DNA from: JBHJGM01 sp964405825
GTDB taxonomy: Bacteria > Verrucomicrobiota > Verrucomicrobiia > Opitutales > JBHJGM01
Assembly: GCA_964405825.1 (NCBI GenBank)
Contig: CAYOPI010000004.1
Span: 31,756-95,755, forward strand
DNA: 64,000 nt
Reading direction: 5' to 3'
In this document: positions 1-8,127 of the stretch, in pieces
Numbering within the stretch: position 1 is the first letter of the stretch
Layout of the letters: each line of letters opens with the position of its first letter
Notes under the pieces: model-generated
What the model was told of the DNA's origin: nothing
Database searches by the model: none
The model's input: only the letters and a program-made list of their open reading frames with translations
Program-made: the position numbers and the translations under genes

Positions 1-480
1 GAAGGGCTGACCCTGGAGGGGCTCAGCGAGCGCTCGGGAGTGTCGGTCGCGGTCATCTCCAAGCTCGAACGCAACCAGTCGCAGGCGGAGTTAGAGACAC
101 TGTTTCGTCTGGCACGCGCCTTCGACCAGAGCACGACCGATCTGCTCGCGCTGGCCGAAGGACGCCTGGCCCAGCGTACGACCGCCACGGCTTACCGCTC
201 CGATGGCTTTCACTTCGAGCGCATCCACTACGGCAACGCGACAGGCTTTCGCGGCCACGCGCCGGCGGGTGCCAGGGTCTCGCGCGCGGAGATTCATCGC
301 GACGATTACGAGGTCTGCTGGGTGACGCGGGGCCGCCTTCAACTGACGTTGCCCCGTCAGGTGATTCGCCTGGGCGCGGGCGAGGCGGTGCAGTTCGACG
401 CGGTCGAAGCCCACACCTACGAGGCGATTGAAGACAGCGAACTGATCATCCTGCACCTGCGAAAGCAAAACCGTTTCTGA
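1..480 (+). CDS. XRE-family regulator with C-terminal cupin domain (5' end outside window)
   Basis: The reading frame is open from base 1, so the gene starts upstream of the window. The first visible residues are the end of an XRE helix-turn-helix (LTLEGLSERSGVSVAVISKLE, then a helix ending in FRLARAF). About 60 residues of linker lead to a C-terminal cupin-like beta-barrel (EVCWVTRGRLQLTL, then LGAGEAVQFDAVEAHTYEA). This is the standard build of small-molecule-sensing HTH-cupin repressors or activators. It ends only 6 bases before the glycosidase gene, so it is very probably the local regulator of the sugar-acid operon that follows. The ligand cannot be read from the sequence. Family assignment is secure; the regulatory target is inferred. 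Confidence 0.88.
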   Translation, partial: EGLTLEGLSERSGVSVAVISKLERNQSQAELETLFRLARAFDQSTTDLLALAEGRLAQRTTATAYRSDGFHFERIHYGNATGFRGHAPAGARVSRAEIHRDDYEVCWVTRGRLQLTLPRQVIRLGAGEAVQFDAVEAHTYEAIEDSELIILHLRKQNRF

Positions 481-486
481 AGGCCG

Positions 487-1854
487 ATGAAGCCCGACCT
501 GGACCTCAAACCCGCCGACCTGCTGCCCGCCCTGGAACGGTTCTGGCGCGTATCCGAAAACAAGATACGCCGGCTTGAAGCGAACTACGACGACGCCCAG
601 GGTTCGCCGGTATACACGGTGCGCGGCCGCTACACCACCCGCGGCTGGACCGAATGGACCGAGGGTTTTCGCTACGGTAGCGCAATTCTGCAATTCGACG
701 CCACAGGTGAAACCGAGTTCCTGGAGCTGGGACGCGGACACACCGTCGCGCGGATGGCGCCGCACCTCACCCACACCGGGGTGCACGACCACGGCTTCAA
801 CAACGTGTCGACCTACGGGAACCTGCGCCGCCTGCACAACGAAGGACGCCTGGAAGACGATCGCGATGCCCTGAACTTTTACGAGGTTGCGCTCAAGTGC
901 AGCGGGGCGGTTCAGGCCAGTCGCTGGACACCGTGCCAGACGGGAGGCTTCATCCACTCGTTCAACGGGCCGCATTCGCTCTTCGTCGACACCATTCGTT
1001 CCTGCCGTTCGCTGATGCTGGCGCATAGGCTGGGACACTGCCTGATGGGCGAGGGCGACCGGCGAATCTCGCTGCTGGAGCGTGCCTGGCAGCACGTTGA
1101 AGCGACCGCGCGTTACAGCATCTACTACGGTGAAGGGCGCGATACCTACGACGTTCCCGGGCGGGTCGCGCATGAGTCGATTTTCAACACAAAGGACGGC
1201 GCCTACCGATGCCCCGGCACGCAGCAGGGCTACTCCGGGTTTTCCACGTGGACTCGCGGGCTGGCCTGGGCGGTGAGCGGCTTTCCCGAGCAACTGGAGT
1301 TCGTCGCGACGCTGGGGGACGCCGAATTGGGCGCGTTTGGCGGGCGTGCGCAGGTTGAGCAGACAATGCTCAAGGCGGCGAAGGCAACCGCTTCGTTTTA
1401 CATCGAGAACACGGCGCTGGACGGCATTCCCTATTGGGATACGGGCGCGCCCGACCTGAGCAGGCTGGGCGACTACACGCAGCGCGTGGCCGAGCCGTAC
1501 AACGATCATGAGCCGGTGGATTCCTCGGCGGCGGCCATTTCCTCCCAGGGCCTGCTGCGGCTGGGCCGTTACCTCAATCAGCAGAAAGCCGGCAGCGGGC
1601 AGACTTACTTTCAGGCCGGGCTGACCGTCCTGCGAACCTTGCTGGAGAGCCCGTATCTCTCGCTTGAGGAGAGCCACGAAGGCCTGCTGCTGCACTCGGT
1701 TTACCACCGGCCCAACGGCTGGGACCATGTGCCCGAGGGTCAGCGCGTGCCGTGTGGTGAATCTTCGATGTGGGGCGACTATCACCTGCGCGAGGCGGCG
1801 CTGCTGGTCCAACGCCTGGCCCGCGGCGAGCCCTACCCCACCTTCTTCGCCTGA
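487..1854 (+). CDS. GH88-like unsaturated glucuronyl hydrolase
   Basis: This 455-residue protein has the alpha/alpha-barrel signature of glycoside hydrolase family 88. WTEGFRYGSAI resembles the WxxGFxxG motif, HDHGF sits at residues 100-104 with Asp101 as a candidate catalytic residue, and FVDTIRSC places Asp168 where the second essential Asp is expected. Further family blocks are STWTRGLAWAV, IPYWDTGAP, DSSAAAISSQGLL and a C-terminal MWGDYHLREAALL. The family hydrates 4,5-unsaturated uronic acids released by polysaccharide lyases. There is no signal peptide, so it acts in the cytoplasm on imported oligosaccharides. The start follows a GAAGG ribosome site 6 bases after the regulator stop. Identity is firm at family level; the natural polysaccharide (ulvan, pectin or glycosaminoglycan type) is unknown. 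Confidence 0.87.
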   Translation: MKPDLDLKPADLLPALERFWRVSENKIRRLEANYDDAQGSPVYTVRGRYTTRGWTEWTEGFRYGSAILQFDATGETEFLELGRGHTVARMAPHLTHTGVHDHGFNNVSTYGNLRRLHNEGRLEDDRDALNFYEVALKCSGAVQASRWTPCQTGGFIHSFNGPHSLFVDTIRSCRSLMLAHRLGHCLMGEGDRRISLLERAWQHVEATARYSIYYGEGRDTYDVPGRVAHESIFNTKDGAYRCPGTQQGYSGFSTWTRGLAWAVSGFPEQLEFVATLGDAELGAFGGRAQVEQTMLKAAKATASFYIENTALDGIPYWDTGAPDLSRLGDYTQRVAEPYNDHEPVDSSAAAISSQGLLRLGRYLNQQKAGSGQTYFQAGLTVLRTLLESPYLSLEESHEGLLLHSVYHRPNGWDHVPEGQRVPCGESSMWGDYHLREAALLVQRLARGEPYPTFFA

Positions 1855-1862
1855 GCACACCG

Positions 1863-2681
1863 ATGGACTCGCTCGAACGCCTGTGTATCCACACCGTCAC
1901 GACAAAACCGTGGCCGATCGAGATGGCGATCGAACGTTACGCACAGGCGGGCGTCAAAGGGATCACCGTCTGGCGCGATGCGTTGGAAGCGCGCGACGTA
2001 GCAAGCGTGCGCCGACAGATCGACGACGCCGGACTCACGACCGTTTCCCTGTGCCGGGGCGGCTTCTTTCCCGCTGAAAGTCGGGCCGCTCGAGAGGCTT
2101 CGATTGAAGAAAACCGGCGTTGTCTGGATGAGGCCGCCGCCCTCGGGGCACCGTTGCTCGTGCTGGTGTGCGGTGCGGACCCGGCTGTGCCGCTGTCGAC
2201 CGCCCGCGCGCAGATTGCCACAGGGATCGAGGCTCTTTTGCCGCAGGCCGAGCGGCTGGGAATCCGTCTCGCGGTTGAGCCGTTGCACCCGATGTACGCG
2301 GACACACGCTCGGCGATCAACACGCTCGGGCAAGCCAATGATCTGTGCGAGAAGATCGACCATCCGCTGGTCGGCGCTGCGCTGGACGTGTACCACACCT
2401 GGTGGGATCCGGCCCTGGAAGCTGAAATCGCCCGCTGCGGCACGTTGGACAAGCTGTTCGCTTTTCACGTCTGTGATTGGCGCGTGCCAACCGAAGACCT
2501 GCTCCTGGACCGCGGGCTGATGGGCGAGGGCTGCATCCCGATTGCGCAGATTCGGGAGTGGGTCGAGACGTCGGGCTTCGCGGGGTTCGTGGAAGTGGAG
2601 ATCTTCTCCAAGCGCCGCTGGGCGGGCGATCAGGACACCTTTGTCTCCGAAATTCTCAAGGCCTGGGAAACCTCCGTCTGA
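1863..2681 (+). CDS. TIM-barrel sugar isomerase/epimerase
   Basis: This 272-residue protein belongs to the xylose-isomerase-like TIM-barrel (AP endonuclease 2) superfamily. Candidate metal ligands appear in the usual order: Glu in LAVEPLHPMYAD, Asp and His in LDVYHTWWDP, His in AFHVCDW, and a terminal Glu in FVEVEIFS. The chosen ATG gives a normal family length and lies 8 bases after the hydrolase stop; an upstream in-frame extension would overlap the hydrolase and adds nothing conserved. These proteins isomerise or epimerise free or phosphorylated sugars and keto-acids. Here it probably handles the product of the glucuronyl hydrolase, working with the dehydrogenases downstream. The exact substrate is not predictable. 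Confidence 0.82.
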   Translation: MDSLERLCIHTVTTKPWPIEMAIERYAQAGVKGITVWRDALEARDVASVRRQIDDAGLTTVSLCRGGFFPAESRAAREASIEENRRCLDEAAALGAPLLVLVCGADPAVPLSTARAQIATGIEALLPQAERLGIRLAVEPLHPMYADTRSAINTLGQANDLCEKIDHPLVGAALDVYHTWWDPALEAEIARCGTLDKLFAFHVCDWRVPTEDLLLDRGLMGEGCIPIAQIREWVETSGFAGFVEVEIFSKRRWAGDQDTFVSEILKAWETSV

Positions 2682-2690
2682 AACTTTCAA

Positions 2691-3842
2691 ATGAAGCAAC
2701 ACACCGTAGGCATTCTGATGAACGGCGTCACCGGGCGCATGGGCACCAACCAGCACCTGCTGCGTTCCATCTGTGCGATTCGCGAACAGGGAGGGGTCGC
2801 GATTGGCCCCGGCGAGATCATCTGGCCCGAGCCGTTGCTCCTGGGGCGCAACGCCGACAAGCTCGCGGCCCTGGCCGAACGCGCCGGCGTGGATGCGTGG
2901 AGCACCGACGTTGACGCCGCCCTGGCGAATCCGGACTATTCCGTCTACTTCGACGCGCAGACGACCGGGCGCCGGGCCGAAGGCGTGCACAAGGCCGTCG
3001 CGGCAGGCAAACACGTCTACTGCGAGAAACCCACCGCCACCAGCACGCAGACGGCGCTGGAGCTGTATCAGCTTTGCCGTGACGCCGGAGTGAAACACGG
3101 CGTGGTGCAGGACAAGCTCTGGCTGCCGGGTCTGCTCAAACTCAAGCGCCTGATGGAGCAGGACTTCTTCGGAAAGATTCTGTCGGTGCGCGGCGAGTTT
3201 GGCTACTGGGTCTTCGAAGGGCATTCCATCCCGGCGCAGCGGCCCTCCTGGAACTACCGTAAGGAACACGACGGCAGCATCATCGTCGACATGCTGTGCC
3301 ACTGGCGCTACGTCCTGGACAACCTCTTCGGCAAAGTGAAGGCGGTCAGCTGTCTCGGGGCAACGCACATCCCGGAGCGTATCGATGAAGCGAATACGCC
3401 CTACCACTGCACCGCCGACGATGCGGCCTACGCCACGTTTGAGCTGGAGGGTGGCGTCGTTGCGCACATCAATTCATCCTGGTGCGTGCGCGTGCGACGC
3501 GACGATCTGCTGACCCTTCAGGTGGATGGCACGCGGGGCTCCGCCGTCGCCGGGCTGCGTGAATGCCGCATTCAACACTACGGCGGCACGCCCAAGCCGG
3601 TCTGGAACCCGGACATCCCGCAGCCAATCGATTTCTACGGCGGCTGGAACCTGGTGCCCGAGCAGGAGGCGCACGACAACGCGTTCAAAGCCCAGTGGGA
3701 GCTGTTTCTGCGGCACATCGTGCTCGACGAGCCCTTTCCCTGGTCGCTGCTGGAGGGGGCCAAGGGCGTCCAACTGGCCGAACTCGGCCTGGAAAGCTGG
3801 GCGCAACGAAAGTGGCTGAACGTTCCGGAACTGAAAGCGTAA
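2691..3842 (+). CDS. Gfo/Idh/MocA-family oxidoreductase
   Basis: This 383-residue NAD(P)-dependent dehydrogenase starts with a Rossmann-type strand-loop (VGILMNGVTGRMG), followed by the family hallmark AGKHVYCEKPTA near residue 110. The C-terminal half has the alpha/beta dimerisation fold (SIIVDMLCHWRYVLDNLFG; VAHINSSWCVRVRRDD). The family oxidises or reduces sugar hydroxyls. The gene follows the isomerase by 9 bases and precedes the SDR by 7, so it belongs to one transcription unit. Two different oxidoreductases in one operon suggest an oxidation-reduction route for an uncommon uronic acid. The substrate is unknown. Confidence 0.87.
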   Translation: MKQHTVGILMNGVTGRMGTNQHLLRSICAIREQGGVAIGPGEIIWPEPLLLGRNADKLAALAERAGVDAWSTDVDAALANPDYSVYFDAQTTGRRAEGVHKAVAAGKHVYCEKPTATSTQTALELYQLCRDAGVKHGVVQDKLWLPGLLKLKRLMEQDFFGKILSVRGEFGYWVFEGHSIPAQRPSWNYRKEHDGSIIVDMLCHWRYVLDNLFGKVKAVSCLGATHIPERIDEANTPYHCTADDAAYATFELEGGVVAHINSSWCVRVRRDDLLTLQVDGTRGSAVAGLRECRIQHYGGTPKPVWNPDIPQPIDFYGGWNLVPEQEAHDNAFKAQWELFLRHIVLDEPFPWSLLEGAKGVQLAELGLESWAQRKWLNVPELKA

Positions 3843-3849
3843 CAGAGAA

Positions 3850-4349
3850 ATGGAGACAAATCAGAAACCCGTCGCTCTCATCACGGGAGGCAGCCGCGGT
3901 ATCGGGCTGGGCTGTGCCGAGGCGCTCGCCCGCAGCGGCTTCGATCTGGCGATCAACGGGATGCGAGCACCGGAAGCCGTCAGCGATGTCCTGCAACACC
4001 TGCAGGCGCTGGGCGCGGAGGTGCGTTACTGTCGCGGCGACATCGGCAGTGACGCCGACCGGATGAACATCCTGGATGCCGTGCGCGAGGGCTTCGGCCG
4101 CTTGAATGTCCTCGTGAACAATGCGGGCGTCGCCCCGAAGGAGCGTANNNNNNNNNNNNNNNNNNNNNNNNNNNNNNNNNNNNNNNNNNNNNNNNNNNNN
4201 NNNNNNNNNNNNNNNNNNNNNNNNNNNNNNNNNNNNNNNNNNNNNNNGATGTGGGCCGCGTGGTGGCCGCGCTGGCGCGGGGCGAGTTCGCCTATTCCAC
4301 CGGAGCGGCCATCCCGATCGATGGCGGGCTGACCCTGCAGCGCCTCTAG
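3850..4349 (+). CDS. SDR-family oxidoreductase (interrupted by assembly gap)
   Basis: The visible N-terminal part carries the short-chain dehydrogenase nucleotide motif (LITGGSRGIGLG) and the NNAG motif (LVNNAGVAPKER). After 100 N the C-terminal end appears in another frame and closes with STGAAIPIDGGLTLQRL, the normal SDR tail containing the IDGG motif. The catalytic YxxxK block lies in the unsequenced part. A typical SDR of about 250 residues needs roughly 350 missing bases, so the 100 N are a placeholder. The frames on the two sides require a true gap length of 3n+2. The frame change is therefore an artefact, not a mutation. It is the last gene of the sugar-acid operon. Confidence 0.82.
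4148..4247. other. assembly gap, 100 N
   Basis: A run of exactly 100 undetermined bases inside the SDR gene. The round number and the frame mismatch across it indicate a scaffold gap of unknown true length. It shows that the sequence is a draft assembly, so other indels (for example at homopolymers) should be treated with caution. Confidence 0.98.
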
Positions 4350-4354
4350 GGTGC

Positions 4355-4756
4355 TCAGAGCCGCGCGTCGTAGAGCTTCGCGCAGGTGAGTTCGAGCAGG
4401 CCGTCGTCGGCGGTCATCAGCGCGCAGTCGAGGACGCGGGCAGTGGCCAGAAGGATGCGGTCGGCAACGTCGGGCGGAAGCGGGTCCGGAAGGCGAGCGG
4501 ACTCCAGCGCGATGGCTTCACTGACCGGCACGGTTCGCGCGCGCAGCTGCTCCAGGGCGCGTTCGAACCAGAGGTCCAGCGCCACCTTCACCCGCACGCG
4601 GCGCATTTCGTTCAACCGGGCCAGTTCCATGACGGAGATGGCGGAGACAACGACCTCGGTCTTGGGCTTGAGCAGACGCTTGACCGCGCGCGGGCCCAGG
4701 ACATCGGGCGAGGTTTGCGCCCAGATGAGCACGTGGGTGTCCAGGAGCAGCCGCAT
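4355..4756 (-). CDS. PIN-domain toxin (VapC family)
   Basis: This 133-residue PIN-domain ribonuclease has all four acidic active-site positions in family context: Asp6 (LLLDTHVLIW), Glu44 (SAISVMELARL), Asp99 (PPDVADRILLATA) and Asp117 (ALMTADDGLL). VapC toxins cleave RNA, often tRNA or rRNA loops, in the cytoplasm. It lies 20 bases downstream of a Phd/YefM-type antitoxin in the usual antitoxin-toxin order. Its stop is 5 bases from the convergent SDR stop. Both parts look intact. Confidence 0.9.
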   Translation of the reverse strand: MRLLLDTHVLIWAQTSPDVLGPRAVKRLLKPKTEVVVSAISVMELARLNEMRRVRVKVALDLWFERALEQLRARTVPVSEAIALESARLPDPLPPDVADRILLATARVLDCALMTADDGLLELTCAKLYDARL

Positions 4757-4776
4757 GGTCCGAAAAGGTGGTCAGG

Positions 4777-5022
4777 TCAGATGACCTCGCCGACGGACGG
4801 GCGCACCGGCAGGGTTGGCTGAAGGATGTTGCCGCGGATCAGCAAATCGTCCTGCTGGCCGCCCAGCAGGCGCTCCTCGCTGCCCAGCACGATCGGCTCG
4901 ACGCGCACGAGGGGCTTGCCGCGCAGGGTCACTGTCAGCGGACGACCCGTGCGCTGGACGTCTTTCATCAGCGCGATACACTTGGCCTTGAATTCGGAAA
5001 TCAGGATCGAATCGCCTTCCAT
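4777..5022 (-). CDS. Phd/YefM-type antitoxin
   Basis: This 81-residue protein has the N-terminal DNA-binding fold of Phd/YefM antitoxins. ISEFKAKCIALMKDVQRTGRP is followed by LTVTLRGKPLVRVEPI, where the family reads VTKNGKPVAVL. A variable C-terminal tail would wrap the toxin. The PIN toxin follows 20 bases later, so the pair forms one operon. Such antitoxins bind repeats at their own promoter; two tandem 13-bp repeats lie immediately upstream and are a plausible operator. Confidence 0.83.
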   Translation of the reverse strand: MEGDSILISEFKAKCIALMKDVQRTGRPLTVTLRGKPLVRVEPIVLGSEERLLGGQQDDLLIRGNILQPTLPVRPSVGEVI

Positions 5023-5033
5023 CGGGCCAGTGC

Positions 5034-5059
5034 AACCAGGTCAAGTAACCAAGTCAAGT
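5034..5059. repeat. tandem 13-bp repeat upstream of the antitoxin gene
   Basis: Two adjacent 13-mers, AACCAGGTCAAGT and AACCAAGTCAAGT, differ at one base. They begin 12 bases upstream of the antitoxin start, where an autoregulatory operator would lie. A related adjacent pair (AACCAGGTCAGCT and TACTTGGTCAGCT) occurs at 5169-5194, 135 bases further upstream. The repeats are seen directly; the operator role is inferred. Confidence 0.55.
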
Positions 5060-5380
5060 TTCTCCAGAACGTTTTGTGAATAAACTCGGAATAAGTCGGA
5101 TTCGGCCTTGCCCAGAACCGACCATAAGGCAGGCTTGTCGGGCCCATGGCCTGATAAACGCTGAATTTAACCAGGTCAGCTTACTTGGTCAGCTTCACAT
5201 GAGGCATGAAAGAATAAGTAGGCCTTCATGCCGTGTCACCGTACAGGGCCCAACTTATACAAGGAAGTTGCTTTCGCATAACCTGGCGTCGACGGAGTTG
5301 AGAGGGAACCTTGGGGCAAGGTGGCGTTCACTCGCAGGGACGGCTTGATCTTCAATCACCAAGTAAACAACGTCTAAGAG
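5060..5380. other. AT-richer intergenic stretch, no convincing gene
   Basis: This stretch of about 320 bases between the antitoxin promoter and the NfeD protease gene is visibly less GC-rich than its surroundings. It contains the second 13-mer pair (5169-5194). A 90-codon open frame at 5076-5348 has no ribosome site, no recognisable motif and odd composition, so I do not call it. The stretch presumably holds the promoters of the divergent toxin-antitoxin and NfeD units. Confidence 0.5.
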
Positions 5381-7723
5381 GTGGGGTTGATTTCACTTAA
5401 AGTCATGGGGACGACCTTCACGGTGCTGGGCATCGTAGGGTTGGGGGCGCAGTTTGTCGAACGCGTGTCGGTGGACACCGCGTCGACGCCGGCACCGGCG
5501 ACCCCGCTTCAAGTAGCGGCGGAGTCCGTTGCCGGGGAGGAGTCCGCCGCGGAGTCGTCCACGGTGGTGATTTCGATCGACGGCGACATCGACACGCGCA
5601 GTCAGCGGGTGCTCAAGAGCGGCCTGGCCACGGCGGAGCGTTCGGGGGCCGAGAACGTCATTGTGACGTTGGATTCGCGTGGCGGCGATTTGGACACAGC
5701 CATCGAGATGATGCAGGATTTGGCCGACGCGCAGGTGCGCACCATTCTCTATGTGGCCGAGGATGCCGCCGGGCCCGCCGCCGTGCTGCCGTTGGCAGTC
5801 GAGCGTGTTTTCGTGCATCCGCGCGGGGTGATTGGGCCGATTGTTTTGGAGACCGATTCGACCGAGGACACTTCGCTGGACAGTTACCGCGAGAGCAAGG
5901 TTCTGGCTTCGGCGGCGCGCGGGCCGCGGCGGGAGGCGCTCATTCGCGCGATGCTTGCGCCAGGAGAGACGCTGGAGTTTGGCGGGGAGACCCTGAGCGA
6001 GCCCGGACGACTGCTGGCGTTGCGGTCGGGACAGGCGCTGCTGACCGAAGGCGATCCGCCGACCCCCCTGCTTGCCGAAGGCGAAGCGCGCAGGCTGGAA
6101 GACCTGCTGGAGCAGATCGTTGGCGACGCTGAGGCCCCCTATCGCCACGTGAAGTGGGACGCACGCAAACGCACCATCGTCCAACCCATGGTGAACGCGG
6201 GGGAGGATGCGGGCTCGGAGCTTTTGGCCGAAACCGGTGGCACCGACACGCCATCGGACCGCGAGGGCGCGGCGGATGGAACCGAAGATGCGCCGCGGAT
6301 TGGAGAACTGCCGGACCCCGGCGAGGACGGCATCTTCGATGTGTACGTCGTGCCGATTCGGGGGGGCATCGACGAGCCGCAATTGTACATTCTGCGCCGG
6401 GCGCTCAAGCAGGCGATCGAGGAAGACGTCGAGGCCATCGTGCTGGACATGGACACGCCGGGCGGACGCCTGGACACCACGCTGGAGATGATGGAGGCGC
6501 TGGCCCGCTTTGAGGGCAAAACCATCACCTACGTCAACTCGGACGCAATTTCGGCGGGAGCCTACATCTCAGTGGCAACCGAGCATATCTACATGTCGCC
6601 CACCGGCGTGATTGGGGCGGCGGCGGCGGTCTCCGGCGGCGGCGGTGAGATTCCCCCGACGATGAAAGCGAAGATCAACTCGGTGCTCGATGGTATCATC
6701 CGCACCTACGCCGACGAGTACCCTTTCCGGGCGCGCGTGCTGCGGGCGATGGCGGACATCAGCGCGGACCTGGTGATCAACGGCGAACCGGTCGTTTCGG
6801 CCGAGGGTGAGTCGTTGGGTGAGCCGGGCCGACTGCTGACCCTGACCGCCAAGGAGGCCGTGCTGACGTTCGTCCCCGAAGACATCGAGCGCTTCGGACC
6901 GGAGCCGCGGCCTCTTCTGGCAACGGGGATCGCAAGCAACCTGGACGAGCTGCTCGACCAACGCTTCGGTGCGGGCAACTACCGCATCACGGAGTTCGAG
7001 GTGACCTGGTCGGAAAAGGCCTCCAAGTGGCTGGTCACAATTGCCCCGCTGCTCTTTCCGCTGGGGCTGATTCTGCTCTATCTCGAGGCGCAGTCGCCGA
7101 CCTTTGGTTTGATGGGCGGGTTGGGGCTGCTGTTCCTGGCGGCATTTTTCGGGGGGCACCTGGTCGCAGGCCTGGCCGGCTACGAAGACATCCTGCTCTT
7201 TGCGATCGGGTGTGTCTTGATACTGGCGGAGATCTTTTTCTTTCCCGGCACGCTTATTCTGGGTCTAACCGGGGCTTCGCTGGTGCTGGCGTCGCTGGTC
7301 TGGGCGATGTCCGACAACTGGCCCACGGAAGGCTTTGACGTTAGCGCCGACCTGCTGCTGATGCCTACGCTGCGGCTGATCCTCGGGCTCTTTATAGGTA
7401 TCGTAACGCTGCTGCTGCTGGGACGGTTTCTGCCCAAGAAAATGTTCTGGGACCGCATTGTTCTGCGAGGCTCCCTGCAGCCGGCGGGCCATGCGCCTTT
7501 GGGCGATACCCTGGTGCTGGACGAGGCGGGTGGCTCGACGGCGGCGGCGATTCCCGACATTGGTTCCAAAGGCAAGGCCGTGACCGCGCTCTTCCCTTCG
7601 GGTGAGGTGGAAATCGACGGACGACGCTATCAGGCGCGCGCCATGACGGGCATGGTCGAACGAGGACAGAACATCAAGGTGACCGGCCAACGTGACTTCA
7701 CCCTGATCGTCTCGGCGGAATGA
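5381..7723 (+). CDS. NfeD-type membrane serine protease with tandem ClpP-like domains
   Basis: A protein of about 780 residues. A short N-terminal hydrophobic segment is followed by a first ClpP/SppA-like domain (about 60-200; LDSRGGDLDTAIEMM, HPRGVIGPIV) and a second, complete one (about 320-480; LDMDTPGGRLDTTLEMM, DAISAGAYIS, SPTGVIGAA). In the second domain Ser391 of SAG is the expected nucleophile and Lys431 a plausible base, matching the Ser/Lys dyad of NfeD proteases. The first domain has AAG where SAG should be, so it looks inactive. Four to five membrane segments follow (about 550-690), then a C-terminal OB-fold NfeD domain ending LIVSAE. The start is uncertain: GTG 5381, TTG 5387 (best placed after AAGAGG) or ATG 5405. 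It probably works with the flotillin downstream. Confidence 0.88.
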   Translation: MGLISLKVMGTTFTVLGIVGLGAQFVERVSVDTASTPAPATPLQVAAESVAGEESAAESSTVVISIDGDIDTRSQRVLKSGLATAERSGAENVIVTLDSRGGDLDTAIEMMQDLADAQVRTILYVAEDAAGPAAVLPLAVERVFVHPRGVIGPIVLETDSTEDTSLDSYRESKVLASAARGPRREALIRAMLAPGETLEFGGETLSEPGRLLALRSGQALLTEGDPPTPLLAEGEARRLEDLLEQIVGDAEAPYRHVKWDARKRTIVQPMVNAGEDAGSELLAETGGTDTPSDREGAADGTEDAPRIGELPDPGEDGIFDVYVVPIRGGIDEPQLYILRRALKQAIEEDVEAIVLDMDTPGGRLDTTLEMMEALARFEGKTITYVNSDAISAGAYISVATEHIYMSPTGVIGAAAAVSGGGGEIPPTMKAKINSVLDGIIRTYADEYPFRARVLRAMADISADLVINGEPVVSAEGESLGEPGRLLTLTAKEAVLTFVPEDIERFGPEPRPLLATGIASNLDELLDQRFGAGNYRITEFEVTWSEKASKWLVTIAPLLFPLGLILLYLEAQSPTFGLMGGLGLLFLAAFFGGHLVAGLAGYEDILLFAIGCVLILAEIFFFPGTLILGLTGASLVLASLVWAMSDNWPTEGFDVSADLLLMPTLRLILGLFIGIVTLLLLGRFLPKKMFWDRIVLRGSLQPAGHAPLGDTLVLDEAGGSTAAAIPDIGSKGKAVTALFPSGEVEIDGRRYQARAMTGMVERGQNIKVTGQRDFTLIVSAE

Positions 7724-7730
7724 AAGCCCG

Positions 7731-7760
7731 CCACCGAAAGCACAGAAGGCTCAAAGCACA
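7731..7760. repeat. left imperfect inverted repeat of the GxxExxY unit
   Basis: The bases at 7731-7760 (CCACCGAAAGCACAGAAGG and 11 more) align with the reverse complement of 8128-8152 as CCAC-GAA--CAC-GAA...ACA, with a gap of about five bases. On the minus strand it reads as a G/T/C-rich tract (TTTGTGCTTTGAGCC...) that contains the stop codon of the pseudogene. Together with the right repeat it frames the GxxExxY remnant exactly. Confidence 0.5.
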
Positions 7761-8125
7761 AATTTGCGGAACTGGAACCTCTCCGAACGAAAGTTCATGC
7801 ACATCCCGTGCCTTGGGCCGCAGGCTTTCAGCTACGCCAACACCTGTGCCTGGTCCATCGAGGTAAGCTCCCGAGTTGGCTTCAATTCCACCAGAATCGC
7901 CTGTTCGACGCAAAGATCAGCCACGTAGTATCCATCCTGCACGCCATCTTCATCCAATACGGGCTAGGAAAACTGCCGCTCCACTAAAATGGATGCCTTT
8001 CGAAACCGATGAACCAGAATGTGCTCATAGGTTTTCTCGGTGAAGCTGCTTTTGGAGTAGCAGTGCCGCTCGAAGCCGGTCTGGCGGATCAGGTCGCAAA
8101 AGCGTCTGGCATCGATTTCATCCAT
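7751..8125 (-). pseudogene. GxxExxY-family protein, inactivated by two amber codons
   Basis: Reading one continuous frame from ATG at 8125 to TGA at 7751 gives 124 codons with two internal TAG codons (7964-7966 and 7832-7834). The conceptual protein matches the GxxExxY family, a small PD-(D/E)XK-nuclease-like family common in environmental bacteria. Visible blocks are DLIRQTGFE, FTEKTYEHILVHRFRKA, VERQF, ADLCVEQAILVELKP, MDQAQVLA*LKACG and a final NFRSERFQFRKFVL. The second stop replaces the Tyr expected in the YLKACG block. There is no frameshift, so the decay is recent. The gene lies between the two NfeD genes and is framed by imperfect inverted repeats, so it probably inserted as a unit. 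The function of the family is not established. Confidence 0.8.
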
Positions 8126-8127
8126 GC

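Noticed and set aside
91..1860. 589-codon open frame on the minus strand opposite the regulator and GH88 gene
   Set aside because: It is the antisense shadow of two real genes; no motif, and typical of GC-rich third-position bias.
5076..5348. 90-codon open frame between the antitoxin and NfeD genes
   Set aside because: No ribosome site, no motif and a composition unlike coding sequence; the stretch is better read as promoter region.
7832..7966. Read-through or recoding of the two TAG codons in the GxxExxY gene
   Set aside because: Only one of the two replaces an expected Tyr, and other genes in the window use TAG as a normal stop, so simple decay is the better explanation.
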